This document shows positions 49,537-63,904 of a stretch of DNA of 64,000 nucleotides, one piece after another. The notes beneath the pieces are model-generated. The model was not told the DNA's origin. It saw nothing but the letters and a program-made list of their open reading frames with translations, and made no database searches. The position numbers and the translations under genes are program-made. Position 1 is the first letter of the stretch, and every line of letters starts with the position of its first letter. Origin of the DNA: Sitta carolinensis (taxonomy: Eukaryota > Chordata > Aves > Passeriformes > Sittidae); assembly GCA_032173965.1 (NCBI GenBank), contig JAVUNC010000004.1:64168501-64232500 (forward strand), in the 5' to 3' direction.

Positions 49537-50689
49537 TTGAACATAATATCCTACTGTCATGCTACTCCCATCCCTCTCTCAAATAAATTACAGCATAAAT
49601 AAAAGAACATTATTACTTATTCAATTTGAAATTTGTTGATTCTAGTCTTCAGCTAGACCCTCAGCTACTGAAATAAACATGTATTTAATAAAAAAAACTT
49701 CTAAGACATCTACACTCCCAATTCCAAGTCATTAGGCTTTCATTTTGTATAAAAGAAAATGCACAAAAGATCTGTTTTTTCTAAGACCAATGCCAAAAAG
49801 AGGTATAGAATTCAAATCTCTATGCACAGTGTAACAGGTGAAGGTACTTCTGTTGTCATTCCCCAAATTTAAGGATTTTCTTCACTCATGGATACGTCAA
49901 AACTCTAAGATACTCCAAATATAAATTGCATTTTCTTAACTGCAATAACATTCTAGATATAGATACTCTTCCAGAGACCCTTTTGTATTTGCCTATGTAT
50001 TGTAACTTCAAATTGAATTCTCTGAAACATCTACATCTTATTTCATTCTATTGATTTCTAATTTGAATGTTGTCAATGCCTTAAATGCTTCTACTGTGAG
50101 AACACAATCAGACTCCTTGAATCCACCAGTGAGGGTTTTGCAGTTGAAAAAAGGATATTTTTCTGCAGAAAGCTGAGCTAATTGTCAAGCGTTTATTCAA
50201 CTGAGTCTGCCTTACTGCTCTGCATTCTCATTTCTCACCCACCAATAATATATTAGTTAAGGGATCTCCTACATTAATTTTCTATTTTTTGTTCTACAAG
50301 TTCTTCAAGAACTTATATATAAGTATACACACATAATGTTTTGCACTGACTGAGCCACAAGGTATCATTCTCCTTTTCTAAGGCACTATTATGTTGGCAG
50401 GCAGAAAACAATTGATACTACAATCCATGTAAATCTAGCATAGCCATTGCTTAAAATTTATTATATATACATAAAATATGTAAAATAAAAATTGGTATAA
50501 TGACATAAATATTAATGAAAAAATGCTGCTCATTCCAAAGTGGAATAGAACAAATGGAACGTGTTTTTTTTTCATGTTCAATAATTTGGTATTAACATTT
50601 TTTGTTTCTGAGAAAGAGAGGGCATGCTTGGAAATAATATGCAGGATGATAATCACAAGCCCTGAGCTCATTTCCTGGTTTCTTATGGA

Positions 50690-50805
50690 ACAAACTGTTT
50701 TCTTTCCATGCCTCAGTTTTCCACTTCTGTGTTTTGTTTGTTCTGAGTAGACAGTGAGTTCTCTGATGCAGGGCCTCAGCAGTTCAGTAGCATTTTCTAC
50801 CTGCA
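50690..50805 (+). repeat. Possible ancient MIR/L2-like SINE or LINE remnant
   Basis: Wording such as 'atgcctcagttttcc' followed by 'agacagtgagttctctgatgcaggg' is reminiscent of the 3' part of MIR/L2 elements. The match is short and from memory, so it could be chance. Confidence 0.3.
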
Positions 50806-51464
50806 GTTCTGGTCCTGGTTTCTGCATTACCACAGTTCAAACACTAATTATCTCTGCTTTTTTTACAAGCAACAGTTAAGTCAGACAACACAATAGAAAA
50901 TGAATGCAGAGGGATTTACTTGTGCCATTAAGTCAAAATTTGTTTTCAACTCTTTTAACGTGACAGTTAAGAAAATTTCCCTCTATTTCCACAGCTTTGC
51001 CCATAAGATTTCTCCACCTCTCTTTCCCATTAAACTACAAAAGACGCATGTTTAAAACGGTGAGCAGTAATACAGCAATTGCCATTGAGTACTTTTGAAA
51101 CACCTAACATGAGCCAAAACCTCAACTCTATGGACAGCTCTCACAGAAGGGCAGCCTGTGGAGCCAAGCAGGAAAAGCAGCAGACCCTCTGAATTTCTTC
51201 CCTCTGGTTTTGTGCTGAAATTGCACGGCTGTCATTTGCCTCTCACAAGGAGACCCAGCCTCTGCTGATGCAGGCTTCTCACTGCATCCAGCCTGTGGTG
51301 CCTGCACAACCCTTTAAGGTGCATCCATACAAAGCCAACCCTGGACACGAGTGAGACACAGCAAACTGAATTTGTCTCAGCACTGTGCATTGACCACAGG
51401 ATGATCTTTCCTTGTCAGTCTCTGCACGTTCTTCATCTCCTCTCTTCCAACTCTGCTCTGCATT

Positions 51465-51520
51465 ATACACATACATACATATATATGTACACACACACAC
51501 ACACACACATATTATATATT
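51465..51520. repeat. Compound CA/TA microsatellite
   Basis: An acat/atat stretch is followed by about ten CA units and then atattatata. It is likely polymorphic. Confidence 0.92.
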
Positions 51521-52254
51521 TATAACCAGCCCAGCAGCAATGGGCACTTATTCTTCCCCATGGAGCTATCTCCAAGGGTCTTCATGGCTGGAGAGAGTAA
51601 TGACAGGGAGGAGGAGGAGGAGAAGGAAGCACTGAGCACTGGCTTGGCAGCACAGGGAGGTGCCTGTTGCATCTTGCAGGAGAAAACTTTACTCACCACC
51701 TGAAGCTTTGCTCTGATTAAAAGCTTTATCTACATGGGAGACTGCAGGAACAAATGTCTTGAGGTTAATAATTTGAATTTTTTTTCCACATTATATATTG
51801 CAATAAATTCTTCTCTATCTTTTGAATTTAAAAGACGTATCTACAGTAAATAACTATAAATCTTATTTCTTATTTTTAAATTTGGTCTAGTATCTCTATG
51901 GAATAAATCAATACTTTCATAACTCAGTGAATTATTGATCAATAAGGCAAGAGAACATTGTCCAAAATAAGTACTGTTTTTCAACAATAAGGTAACCTTA
52001 TCATTATTTGTTTATTCAAGATGAGCATTTCCTGAGCTAGCTGACATCTTAACATGCAATACTTCTTAGTCATACAGTATTTTTTTAATAAAAAGATAGT
52101 GTATGTATGTAATGTGACTATTCAGAATGGAACCTGTTACATTTTGATGCTGGACACAACTGCATCAAGGGGAAGCTGAGCTTAACTGATCTACTGTTTG
52201 GAAAATACTTTTCTCTTCCTGTTTTTTACACTGTATTTTTCAAATAATTCATTG

Positions 52255-52365
52255 GATCTCAAAAAAAAAACTCGAAAAACAACCAAAACAAACAATTAAA
52301 AACAAAACAAAACAAAACAAAACAAAACAAAAAAAAAAAAAAAAACAAAACACACCAAAAAACAC
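52255..52365. repeat. A-rich region with (AAAAC)n and A17
   Basis: A tract of A and C contains about seven aaaac units at roughly 52299-52330, then an A17 run to 52345, then aaaac/cacacc units. Confidence 0.92.
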
Positions 52366-55300
52366 CACACCCAAATCATCAAATGCAGAATCCTAATGTG
52401 GCTATAATTTAGCAAATATGCTACCTCTTACACTCAAAAAGCTCCCTGATCTGGATCTTTCTTGCTTGGTACTACGCATTTAAGTTTTAAAACTTCAGAA
52501 GAGTGTGGCAAAAAAGAAAGCTCTGGATCAATCTCACGTTACTCAAACATTAACAGAGTCCCTGTCCCCTGCTCACTGCTATGGTTCAGTTGCCTTAAAT
52601 AGCTATAGTCTGAAGTACAATTAAATAGCAGTTTACCTTTTTTCTTCACAGCACATTCTTAGGAGAGGTAAGCACAAGCTGGCTCAAAGGAAAATAATAA
52701 TCTACATATTTCTGTAATTACTAGACACCTGATAAACCCATCTAATTAGGTGCTTCCCATGGGCAAAGTCTGGCTGTTTCCCCAAACCCAGCTTTGTGTT
52801 TCCCGGGATGCTGAGCCCTGACCAGGACACAAAGCAGCATCTGGGCCTCTTCCCCAACCAATGTGCTGGCAACCAGAGCTTCACTGAGCCCAGAAAATGG
52901 GCAAGCTGCTGCCAGGGAGCCTCTACAAACTTCTTTAGAGGAATATGGGGTTCCACTCCAGCTCTTTACCCCCGAATCTGCAACACTACCATCTGAAAGG
53001 AGGCACGACTAGCAAGGCATTCTAAGCATGGCTTACCATAGCCAGACCCCCTCTCAAGGACCTTTCACATCACCATCCCACAATTCCATCCCACAATTAT
53101 GTACACTGAGTGTCGATTTCACTTTGAAAAACAAACAACAGTGTCCCATAAGGGAGCTGCACTGAACACTGCCCTTTGTGAGGAAAGGCCAAGCATACCT
53201 GAAGAGAGGAAATCCTGTCTTGCCCTGGAAATAAAGAGGGGCCCCTTGCTGAGGGGGACAGACAGAGCAGGGGAGAGAAAGCACTTTCCTCCTTCCTCCT
53301 ACTCTGTACCTACTTCCATAAGAAGTCAGGAAAAAAACTGGTTTTCAGACTCACTGCTCAAAATTTGCATCGATAAATATTTGACTAATAATCTTCCAAA
53401 ACTACCTTGAGTGGACAAACCCATGAATTAACATTGTAGAAACTGTACAAATGATTCATCTGCTAACTGGCCCAACCCAGCAGTCTCCATTTATGAACAA
53501 CTACACTGGAGCTACACCTAGAGACTATCTGCAATTCAGGCCCACTGTGGCATAAACCTTGCCAAAGTTTTATTTATTGTGCCAGCATCAAGAACCAGGA
53601 GGCATATACAGGCAACTCACTGTGAAGGGAGCCAGCCAGGAAGCTTTTTGGGGTGTTGGCAGTCTAGAGCAGGCTGGCATCATACCTTTCTGGAAGCCAA
53701 AGCACACAGCACTATCTTCCTATTTAATGTATTCCAATTACATTCATCCTTTAAGAAGGGTCATTAGTAAATATATTTAATTTTTTAACTGTAAGGTTAA
53801 CTTTATATTTGAATTTCTTCCCTAAAATCCCCAGGTATTTCATCCCTGTTTTTAGTTAATACAGAAAAACAACAAAACCAAAACAGCATCAAAAATATTA
53901 ACAACATTTCAGATACTTTTACATGAGAAATGCCTGATCCTCCAATGAACAGCACACTCTGCAATACTGCCTTTCTCCACAACCAGCACTGAAAACAGAA
54001 GCTGAGGCTTTTGTCTCCTGTGTTTTAACATACTCTTAGGGAATTCAAATAGTTGCTCAAGTCTCTCAGAAAGAAGCGAAAACTGCAATCTAAAACTTGT
54101 AATTCAACAAAACAAAGATAGTTTTCTGGGTGGAGGAAAAGAATACTGGAGATGTTTTTATAAATCCCAAAGGAACAATAAACTATGCAAACAGTAATTT
54201 AATTTTGTCTTGTCTCAAAATTTACCTTTCAATTACAGCTTAGCAACCCAAGAGTTCTGTCTTCGATATTAAACAGATCCTTTTCTGAGCAATCCAGCTC
54301 CTCAGGCTCCTCCTCAAATAGTAATTTAAAGGAGAAAGAGCAAGACAGTGCTTCCAGTATTTGCTCTTCACAACCCCCTGTAAATTCCAATAGAGAATAG
54401 CTCTGGCAGAGACCTTTTGGCATGTGCATGTGAAGACACATAAAAAGTATTTCTCGACTCATGCTCTTGTGCAATTCATACCAAGCAAAGGTTTTTTGGT
54501 TTTTTTTTTTTTTTTTGTTTTGCATTGGGTAGGGGAGTTTTTGTTGTTGTTCTGGGAATTGGAAGACATAACAGAAAAAACAGTAAAGTTACTGTCTTTT
54601 TCTTCAAAACAGATCAACTTGAATAAACATTGAGTACAACTGGAAGCAATATTTGGAAAAAGGTTTTGTTAACAGTATAGTCAGAAGCTAAGGATTAGCA
54701 AAGAAAAATCAAGACCTGTATGAAAACAATCTTAACTAGTTAATTACTTCCAAATGATATCTAATATAAAGGTTCTGCAAATTAGTTTTAAATTATTACA
54801 GCAAAGCAGTTCAGAAACTCTGCTACAAAACTTCCAAGAACCTTCTTCACTCAAATATATTTGTCTGACTGACTGAACCAGAGCAACACTTACCTAAACA
54901 CTTGGAAATTTTGAAAAAGTTAATTTGGTTCTACACTGATGAGAAAGTCCATGAACATTTGTAAGAATCAGCTCATCATTATCACATTACTGAAGAATGC
55001 AATAAAATTCTGTCTATAGCTGTAGAACTGACTAATGTTTTGGAGCAGGCTCTAATCCAGATGTATATTACTGGGAGAAACACTGCACTGTTAGTTCCCA
55101 CATGAGCACAGCAAGGTAAAGTGCACTGTATTCACAGCTATACAAACACAGATCCTGTATCAACTACATGATAAAAACATTGATTAAAATTCTGCCAGAT
55201 GACAGAAGGGTTCCTGATGTCTTAATAAAGGATGCATATTCCAGTTTACCTTAAAGTGAGCCTCCTGTTTTATTCCTCCCCAATACCAAACAGCTGAGTA

Positions 55301-58300
55301 ATTCCCTCTCCAGAATGAAACACAATCCATTGAAGCAGGAAGGGATTGGTACAGAGAAAAATAAATCAATTCTGCCATCACCATCTTATTTGTTTAGTAC
55401 ACTGCAGCTGTGAGCTCATACTTCAGATTAGTTGTTTCAGTAGGAGATGTTCCTATTCTCTCAGTCTTTATGAGATAAAGCTCTGCAAATGTTTGCTGAG
55501 TTTTTTCCTCTAGATATAGGAAGGACAGTTTTTCCTAGATCTCAATATCAATCCCTGTGTTGGCTCCTGCAGCTGCTGAGATCTGCTGGCCCATCTCCAC
55601 GTGCCCACCAGCCCTGGACCCTGAGATGTGGTGCACAAAGGCCAGTGGAGGCAGTGGCTACACTGGACACTCCCCACAAAGGAGAGGAACAGCCTGCCCT
55701 GCTTTTCCCCATGAGCACACAAATCTGATTTTTCTGAACTGCCTTTCCATTTGTATAATAAAAGGGGAAAACAAATCTGTGCCAATGGGAATGGGGTTCT
55801 GGAGGTGATCTAGCTGCTTTCCCATTCCTTGATCTTCTCTGTGACCTTACTTCCCAATCTCAGGAACTGACAACATCACTGGGGATCCAACCACTGTTGG
55901 TCTGGGGAGCTGCTGGGAATCGCAGTAAGAAAGGAAAAGGTTGTCCTGAGCCTTCCACAGAAGGAACAGCTGATGCAGTGCTCCCCCAGGCCCCTGGGGC
56001 AGAGGCAGCAGTCACTGTTCTGAAAATCTTTCATTTTCAGAAACCGAATGACTGCATCTGCATTCAGATACTGCAAAGTCTGCAGATACTGCAGGAACCA
56101 CTGTGGTCAGAGAAAAATCAAAGTTGTTGGCACTAGTGAAGGGTGAAAACAAACTTAAGCAAACAGGATCCTACCACTACTAAAAGGATATGCTATTCTG
56201 TCTGCATATTACAGAGGAGTCTTGAAATTTCAGATAAGAAACTGAGTTGAAAGTTACAACTTGGAAAAATCACATGTATTCAAGACCTTGATCCAACAGC
56301 CTCAGAACTCCATCTCCTAAAAACAAGCAGTGACACCCAGTACTCCTAGGACACATGACAGGCTGTGAGGTAATTCAGAGACCAACACACTTTTAAAAAT
56401 CTAGACTCAAAAAATTTAGTTATTTTTTTTTTCTCCCATAGTCAGGTAAACACCTGAAGTGGAACAGACAGAAAGTGCAAGAAATTGTAGTTAATATACG
56501 CTTTCTACAATGAAATAATGTGTTAGTAAGAAGTAAGCCCTGTATCCATCCTCGACATGCTAACACATACAAAGGGAAAATACTACACTATACACTAAGA
56601 TCTATTGATATGAATGCAGAATGGAGAAACTGAACTGGGGTTTAGCAAATCACTAAATTGCTTTCAACAATACCTCGCCTAGCAGATATAAAAGGTAGGA
56701 TATCAGATTTTCTTTCTTTATAAAATGAGCTTCTCAAAGAAGAGCATACATAGCTAAACCAGAGTAGTACATGGGCCATTATTTGAGCTTCTTTCACAAC
56801 TGCAAGGTACTGGAAAAAGAAGCACCTTTGCCAACAACATTTGTAGCATTACTTACAATCCTTGGAAAATAAATAATCATAAAAAACACAGTAGTCATAG
56901 AGTACAAATGTTTTCACTACATTTATGAGAGGGTGGAGGGAGCCAGGGGAGATCAAAGCCAGCTATTTTACATTTTTCCTCAGTGTTCTGTCCAAGTGTC
57001 TTTCCTTCATTTATTTTCTCTGAGATTTTCTTGTGCTAAGTCTTACCATATTTTCAGCCAAAATCAAGTAAATTTTAGCTCACATGAAATTCTGTGTCAT
57101 CTAATCAATACTGGAGCAGGCAGTGCTATGAGAATTTTTCTACAGATATTATCATTACATACAGTAAAAAAAAAAACACAACTGGAAAAACCCTCCTACA
57201 CCATAGGCCATCTTCAAACACCTACAGGTGATTTCATGTCCTAGTCCTTGAAGGACAACATATTCCCTGAACAAAACAGTTTTACCTGTTTGATAGATTC
57301 TGAGAAGAAATTCTTTAACAATCTTAATTTTCTAATCTTATCAATGACAACAAAAAGGACAGGTGTGAAATATATTTATTTTATTGAAAGCTAATCTGCA
57401 CATCCAAGAAAGCTTCATCTCTACCCATTCTCCAAAGGCTTTTATTATTTTACACTGTACAATAAACTATCAATAAGACCTTGTCTTTTTCTGTCCCATC
57501 AGTATGAATGAATTTGAGGTGGGTTTCCCTTCCCAACATGATATTTTTCAAAACACCAGGCACTTAACATTTCAGATTTATCATAATTAGTTTCACACCT
57601 AAAGACTGCCAACAATATGTGCTAGCTATTGTTTATAAAAGTGGGTTTGTATAAACAGTCCTACATCATCTGCCTGGCAAGCCATCAGCTCCATCTGTGA
57701 GCAGCCCTGCAGTGGGAAAGTTCCTGCCTAATTACTGCAGACAGATGTTGTCCTGCTGTAGCTGTAGACACTGTGGAGGCTCCTGCCATGTTAATTAACC
57801 AGCTTAAAGACATCCCTTTTACAGACTGAAAACCCTACAAATACAGCAGAAATGCAAGGCCTCACCTTACCTCAGTTTTTTTTTTTTTCCTAAACAGAAT
57901 TTTCTCTACACTCCCTGCTAGATGCTCAGTGGAAATACAGCCTGGTTTGGTGACAGGTATCTTTAACCTCTCCTCACCCCAGCAGTCTTTAAAGATGGCT
58001 TTGGGCAACTACTTTGAGAGACCAACGTAATTTTATACTTGCCAGAGACTAATTTCACTCAAGTAGCCTATTAATACATGGCAATGATCCACGATTTCTC
58101 TAAAGGTTATACTGACAAAACAAGTGGCAGAGTTGGCCATGAATTAAACCACACTGGGACAGGATTTGGGCAGCCAGGTGCCTGAAAAATCCTGCAATGG
58201 AAAAAAAACAAAGCACAAAGAAAGGGGAAAGAGAAATATATATTAACACACATGTAAAATACATGTTTATGTACATAAAAATATATTTAAACACATTTCA

Positions 58301-61300
58301 AAGATTTCTATGATGTGATGTATCCCACAGCAGTGAATTGGTAAGGTAGTCAAAATGGTTTCTGTGTAAATTACTTTATCAAGGGAAACAAAGGTTTAAA
58401 CACTGCAAGATTTTGAGAAATGTGACCCTTTCCTAAAACTTTATTTATCAGTAAGATCCTAAGATGAAAGAGTTTCACAAAAAGATCCAAGTTGGGAAAA
58501 TAAACTGTCCTTTCATTCTCTTATTTACACCTTTATTCCGGCTGGGAAAACAGATCTTTGGGGATTAACTGAGAAGAAAACATATCTGCCCTGCCCCTGT
58601 TATGTCATCGAGAAACACCAAAGCATTTTTATGTGACTAGTGGCAGAGATCACAAAATTGCAGGGTTTTGTAAGGAGTGGCTTTCCTTAGCAAAGCCTCC
58701 TACAAGTGGTCAGACCGAACCTGACCCATCCAAAATACAGGCAGGACACCAGACTTTTCCAGTTAATGCAAGCAAGGTATGAAGGTAAAGTAGCCTCAGT
58801 CCATTCTTACATAGCTGTTAAATATAAAGTCCCTTTTATACGTGTGAAACTAATGCTGGAAACTGAAATTGACTTCTGAGAATCCATTAAGTCCAAACTC
58901 CTTCACATCAAACACTGCTCATCCTTCACCCTATTATTAAGTAGAACATTTAGTTTACACGAAGGTGTTTTGGTCTCCAGGAGACTTCTGCACTTCAGAA
59001 CAAAGGTGGAGAACAGGATGGCACCTCAGGTTTTCAGCACCTGAAATCTCTGCAACAAGGAGGCAAGTGCTGTAGCCAGAGGGTTGCAACAGACAAACAA
59101 ATGAGAAGAGTCATGATCCCCCAAAGTGACTTGTTTTAAAGTAAATTAGTGCTGAAATTGAATAAGTTTCCAAATATACTCAGATCACTAAATGATCCTA
59201 CAGCACAGCTCTGTGTTTCTGTGACACAAAACATCACAATAACAGAGATTAAGGCGCAGAGCTGGACCTGACTTCTGGCACTCTCCTAATGCAGTCTGAT
59301 GCAGAGGCAGCCCTGAGTTTGAGCTCCAGGTCACAAACAGGCCAGGTCCTAGTGCCACTTTATTTTTTCCCTTTTCCAGTAAAAGCAGAATCTACCTGCA
59401 AGTGCAACTGCAGCCTTCCATCTTTTAGGTCAATGCACACTGCCCTACAGTAATGTTTCACCAGGTGTAAGGCAGAGGCAGGAGACAAGAGGCATTAACT
59501 AAAACCTACTCATAACTAAGGGAAATGCTGATACACAGAACTGAAAAATCAGATGAAAATTAACAGAAGAGCCAGGAACACAGAGCATTATGTCCTTGAA
59601 GTAAGGGAGCATTCATATAGAGTCTATCACATCTTCATCACCTATAAATAATTATCTTACAAGACCTTTGTACCTCAAATTAGTAGATTTCATTAAATCC
59701 TCCAAGACATCAGTATAAATACCACTCCAAAAAGAAAGGATGTCTTCCCTATAGGGGAGGTATTAGTCCTGAGGAGGTCCCACTGATAAGCAGAAAAGGA
59801 GTCACTTTGAAAAAGAACTTGGACATTGGTTGAGCCAAGACAGCAGTCATCATACAGACCATGGATGCTAGATGGCTGCAATGTACTCAGTAGGTTACCA
59901 AACAACTGCACAAAATGAAATGGTAATGCATATGCACACCCAAAATATGTAGCAGGCACACAGATGACTGCTCCAAAAGATCTAAATGCAAACAAAACAC
60001 CCCACTGCCTAGAACATGATGTTCTTGAGTGTGTGATGGCTAGTGTGACATCTTTAAAAATACCTCATTTGCTAGGTACGAAAGATGATATGTAATTACT
60101 TCTTCACAGCTCTGCAGTAGGTCCAACATCTTTCCTCCTTTGTGTGAAAAATCTATTACAGTCGGCTCTCAGCCTCCATAATTGGTCTCCATTAGTAATG
60201 ATTTACATGATATTACAGCTGTCACTGAATGTCAAGGTAATTTTCATGTTTTCTTTCTTTGAATCTTTTTATAAATTTTAGTTTAAAAGAGTACCTACTG
60301 TAAACATGTTCTAACAGAGGAGACTGCTAAAGAAAAACAAATTCTAAAGGACATGAGACTGTGATTTTGAAACATCTTGTCATTACAAAACTGACATTAT
60401 TCATTTCTAGCTATGAAGACTTTGTATTTCTTTTTGCACCCAAGGAAACTTCGTGAGGAGCGAAGAATTCAATTTTCTGATCTGACAATGGCATAGGACA
60501 GGGTGGAACAATCTGTCATTCCACCTGGAAACTTGATAATGTGATGTTTTCAATTCAAACAGCTTCAGTGGTTGCTAAGAAATCCAAAGTTAATCTTCAT
60601 AAAAGCCATTTCTTAGGATTACATTCCAAAACTCGGCTTAGGACCTGCAGGCCTGAAAGCTTCCAGAAAGGGGACAAGCCTTGAGCTGCCTCCCTTTCCA
60701 GCTGTAAGCCTGGAGGAGAAGCTGATGCTGGAAATGAAGCTGCCTCCCACAGCAGCCATGTGTTGGATGGAGGAGCATGGCACACTGGAGCAGGACACAG
60801 CAAGCTGGCAGAGCAGCACGGAGCTGGGACACCCTGCCTGTACCCTGTGAGACACTGGACCCAAAAGAGATGCAGTACAAGCATCCTCTCCTCACAGGAG
60901 CTGTTCTAGACAGACTGACCTGAACTGGGTGGGTGCAGGAACACAGACTCCAAGCACAGCTTCTCCGTGGGTGTGCCTCACGCAGCTCCTCGCCCTGGTG
61001 TTGACAGCAGACTTGTTTGGAGCATCTTCTCAAAGCCTACAGACCCCAGCTATGCCCTGCATCTCCACATTTGACAAATGTAGTCAAAGTCACTCTGCAG
61101 TTGCTGACCTCTAACCAGGAAGGTTAAGATTCAGAAAGAAATACGTATGACAGTGTTTCATAAAGCCATTTAGACACGGAAAATAAAAGGTGGGAAGAAT
61201 GTTTTGGCTGACACAATTGGACTGCAGCCTTTAAAATTATTCCTAACGATAATTTAGACCTTGGTTGACTTTTTTAAAAATCTATTTTTAGTTTTTTTTC

Positions 61301-63493
61301 TTTAGTACTGGTGGTGGCTCTTTAATTTATACTTACTAAGATTATTCAGGAACTACTTAGGAAAGCATAAATGAACTTAAAAGGAGTAAGATCCACTGGA
61401 AATCTGCCCTAGGCAGATTTGGTTTCATTTTGAATAATCCATCTTCCTTCCAAACACAAGTCCCATTGATGATCACTATACAGAAAATCTGCTTTCCTTT
61501 AAAAAGTAATTATGAGTAAATTGGTTTGTGTTCGCTTCTCTGCAGCCAAGCCTTCATGTCATAAACAACCATTACCATTTACACCATTGGGTGAACTTCT
61601 CAGGGAGTTAATAGGGAGTTTTGAGGGCTCTGCTGTCCCAGCAGATGATGCTCAGTTATTCCTGAGGATCCCACAGAAAATCAGGACAGAACAACTCAGA
61701 GAGAGCTAAATGGGAACAGCTGCAGCCACAAATGACCACGCTGTGACTGAACAGAGCAATTCAGTCCTAGCAGCTCCATGCTGTCCATAACAACCTATCA
61801 AGGGTAGCACATCCTACTTGGAAAAAATATTTATCTGTCAAGAAGTAATTTTTCAAATAAAATTAAAGCAGCAGTTCTCGGAAGCTCCAGACTACATCAA
61901 ACCTTGTTTGTCCCTAACAACCAAAGTGGGAAAACACTGCAGTGTTATTCTGCACTGGGGAGGGAGACCAAAAGAAAAGCAGAAGGCTGTTTTAAGATGC
62001 AATTCATTACTGATTAAAAAAACCAAATCACCACTCCTCCCCCAGCCCACATCATCCAAAAACTATAAGCCTCCAACATGGTGGAAAAGTTTCCTTAATG
62101 CTTTAGCATGTGGAAGGAGAATACCATTTATGCTGAATCAGGAAATTCTTCAAAACTGTGGTCAACAGTTACACATACTAAGTATTAAGAGAGATATCAA
62201 AATCATGCTTGAATTGCTAACAACTACTTCATGAGACATAAAAGGCAGACAGATGTAACTCAGGTGAGTTTTGGTCTTCCTTTTGTTCTTTCTTTTAATT
62301 TTTCCTAGTCTTATTTTCTACCATCACATCAAACAGCTAACTAGCAAATGTTCAGGCCCCTGAGCTTTATGAAATTTTTTTGGAAAAAATATTAAAAAAA
62401 ACCCCTCCAACTTTGTAAGGTGTTGGGCAGAAGTGGACCAAGAACTGTGTGTTTGGTCTCAGTGTTGGGTCCTGCTGTCTTGACTTCTCCTCTGGGACTC
62501 TGGAGTAAGACAGATGGAGGAAGGAGTGCTCCCACTCCCTGTGACCATAATGGGAAGGGATTGGGTTAAGCAGCACGAGCTGCATTTGCCTGCCTTCTCT
62601 TTGGTTTGTTTATGCTGTCAGAGCTGCTGGGTGCTGGCAGCACAGCCAGCCTGGCCATGCATGTCAGGTCTGGGCACTCCTGGGTGCTCGTTTGGGGAAC
62701 ACAAGAAATAAAGGCAGCTGGGTCAAGGGGTGGACTTACAAGCTAAGATGTGGGTTTCTCTTGTACAGTCAGTGAGGTGAGGGCCCCCATGGACCCATCC
62801 CCAGCCTTCCAAAATACACCTGGGGAGGTCAGCCTGGGGAACAGAAGAAGCCCCTACAGCCCTCTGAGCTCTCCCAGCCTTGCCCATCTGCTTCTCCCAG
62901 AGCTTCCACCCCTCTGCCTGGCCTGGAGAGTCCTACCAGCCCTCCTGGTCCTCAATTGCTTTTACAGGCACTAAAATGCTGAGTTCTGCTGCAATCAAAG
63001 GTAAGGACAGAACGTGTATTCCTTTGGAGAGGCCAAATTTTACCCTGTCCATTGAGAAGCCTTGAGGTGGATCTAGATCAGGCCACCATGAACTAACATC
63101 ACCAGAGTCTAACAGAACGTAAAGGTTGAGGGAAAATTCCCTGTATCTAATACTTAAATGTAAGCACTTGCATGCAAGCTACACATCTCAGCTCTCATTC
63201 CAATCAAAAATGTAAGCCAGTGGAGCTTAGAGAAGTATTCAGTTAATTCAATTTCCACTGGCTAGGGCAGGAATTTATATACTGAACTTGAAGTATCTCA
63301 ACCTGAAGCTGAATCACTGACCCCTAGTGACCAAGAACAAAATCCTCTAGAAAGATTACAATTTTAGGAGAAGCTGCATAGAAAGGAGATACTTATTTAA
63401 ATGCTGAGGGTAATTTAGAATAACATGTAAAATCCCATTAGAATTGCCCTAATTTTTTTGTTTGTGTTTTTTGTTTGATATGTTGTATTTCCC

Positions 63494-63539
63494 TTTTTTT
63501 TTTTTTTTTTTTTTTTTTTCTTTTTTTTTGGGGGGGGGG
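63494..63539. repeat. T26-C-T9-G10 homopolymer junction
   Basis: Twenty-six T, one C, nine T and ten G follow one another without interruption. Such tracts are error-prone in sequencing. Confidence 0.9.
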
Positions 63540-63876
63540 TTTTCAATGAAGTATTCTCAACAGTTGACACAAAACAAATTGGATTCAAAAGCTATTAGTT
63601 CAACAGTACCAAGGGGAAAGAAACCCATCTAGATAGGTTTTCAGCAGAAGCCTATTTTGTGGATATTACTCAAGAACATTCTAGCTTCCAGTATGTTTTC
63701 TGATTGCAAATTCATACTTTCCCAGGCTTAACTCAGAAAGACAATAACATACTCTAACATTTGTTTTTCATAGCAAGCTAAGTTTAAGCTCAACTAATTA
63801 AACTAAACCCTTAGCAAGAAACTACTAACACTACATAAGTATGCTTTGTGAAGTCAAAACTCAGAAACCACTCATT

Positions 63877-63904
63877 ACCACAATAATTATATAATAATTG
63901 TGGT
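63877..63904. other. 28-bp near-perfect palindrome
   Basis: accacaataattat is followed directly by ataataattgtggt. The two halves are reverse complements except for one pair. Confidence 0.85.

Noticed and set aside
54229..54525. 98-codon minus-strand frame with acidic and lysine-rich stretches
   Set aside because: The lysines come from the adjacent T-rich tract read in reverse, and no splice sites or known domain support an exon.
61818..62234. 138-codon plus-strand open frame in the first intron
   Set aside because: I recognise no family, it has no splice or promoter context, and a frame of this length can occur by chance in 64 kb.
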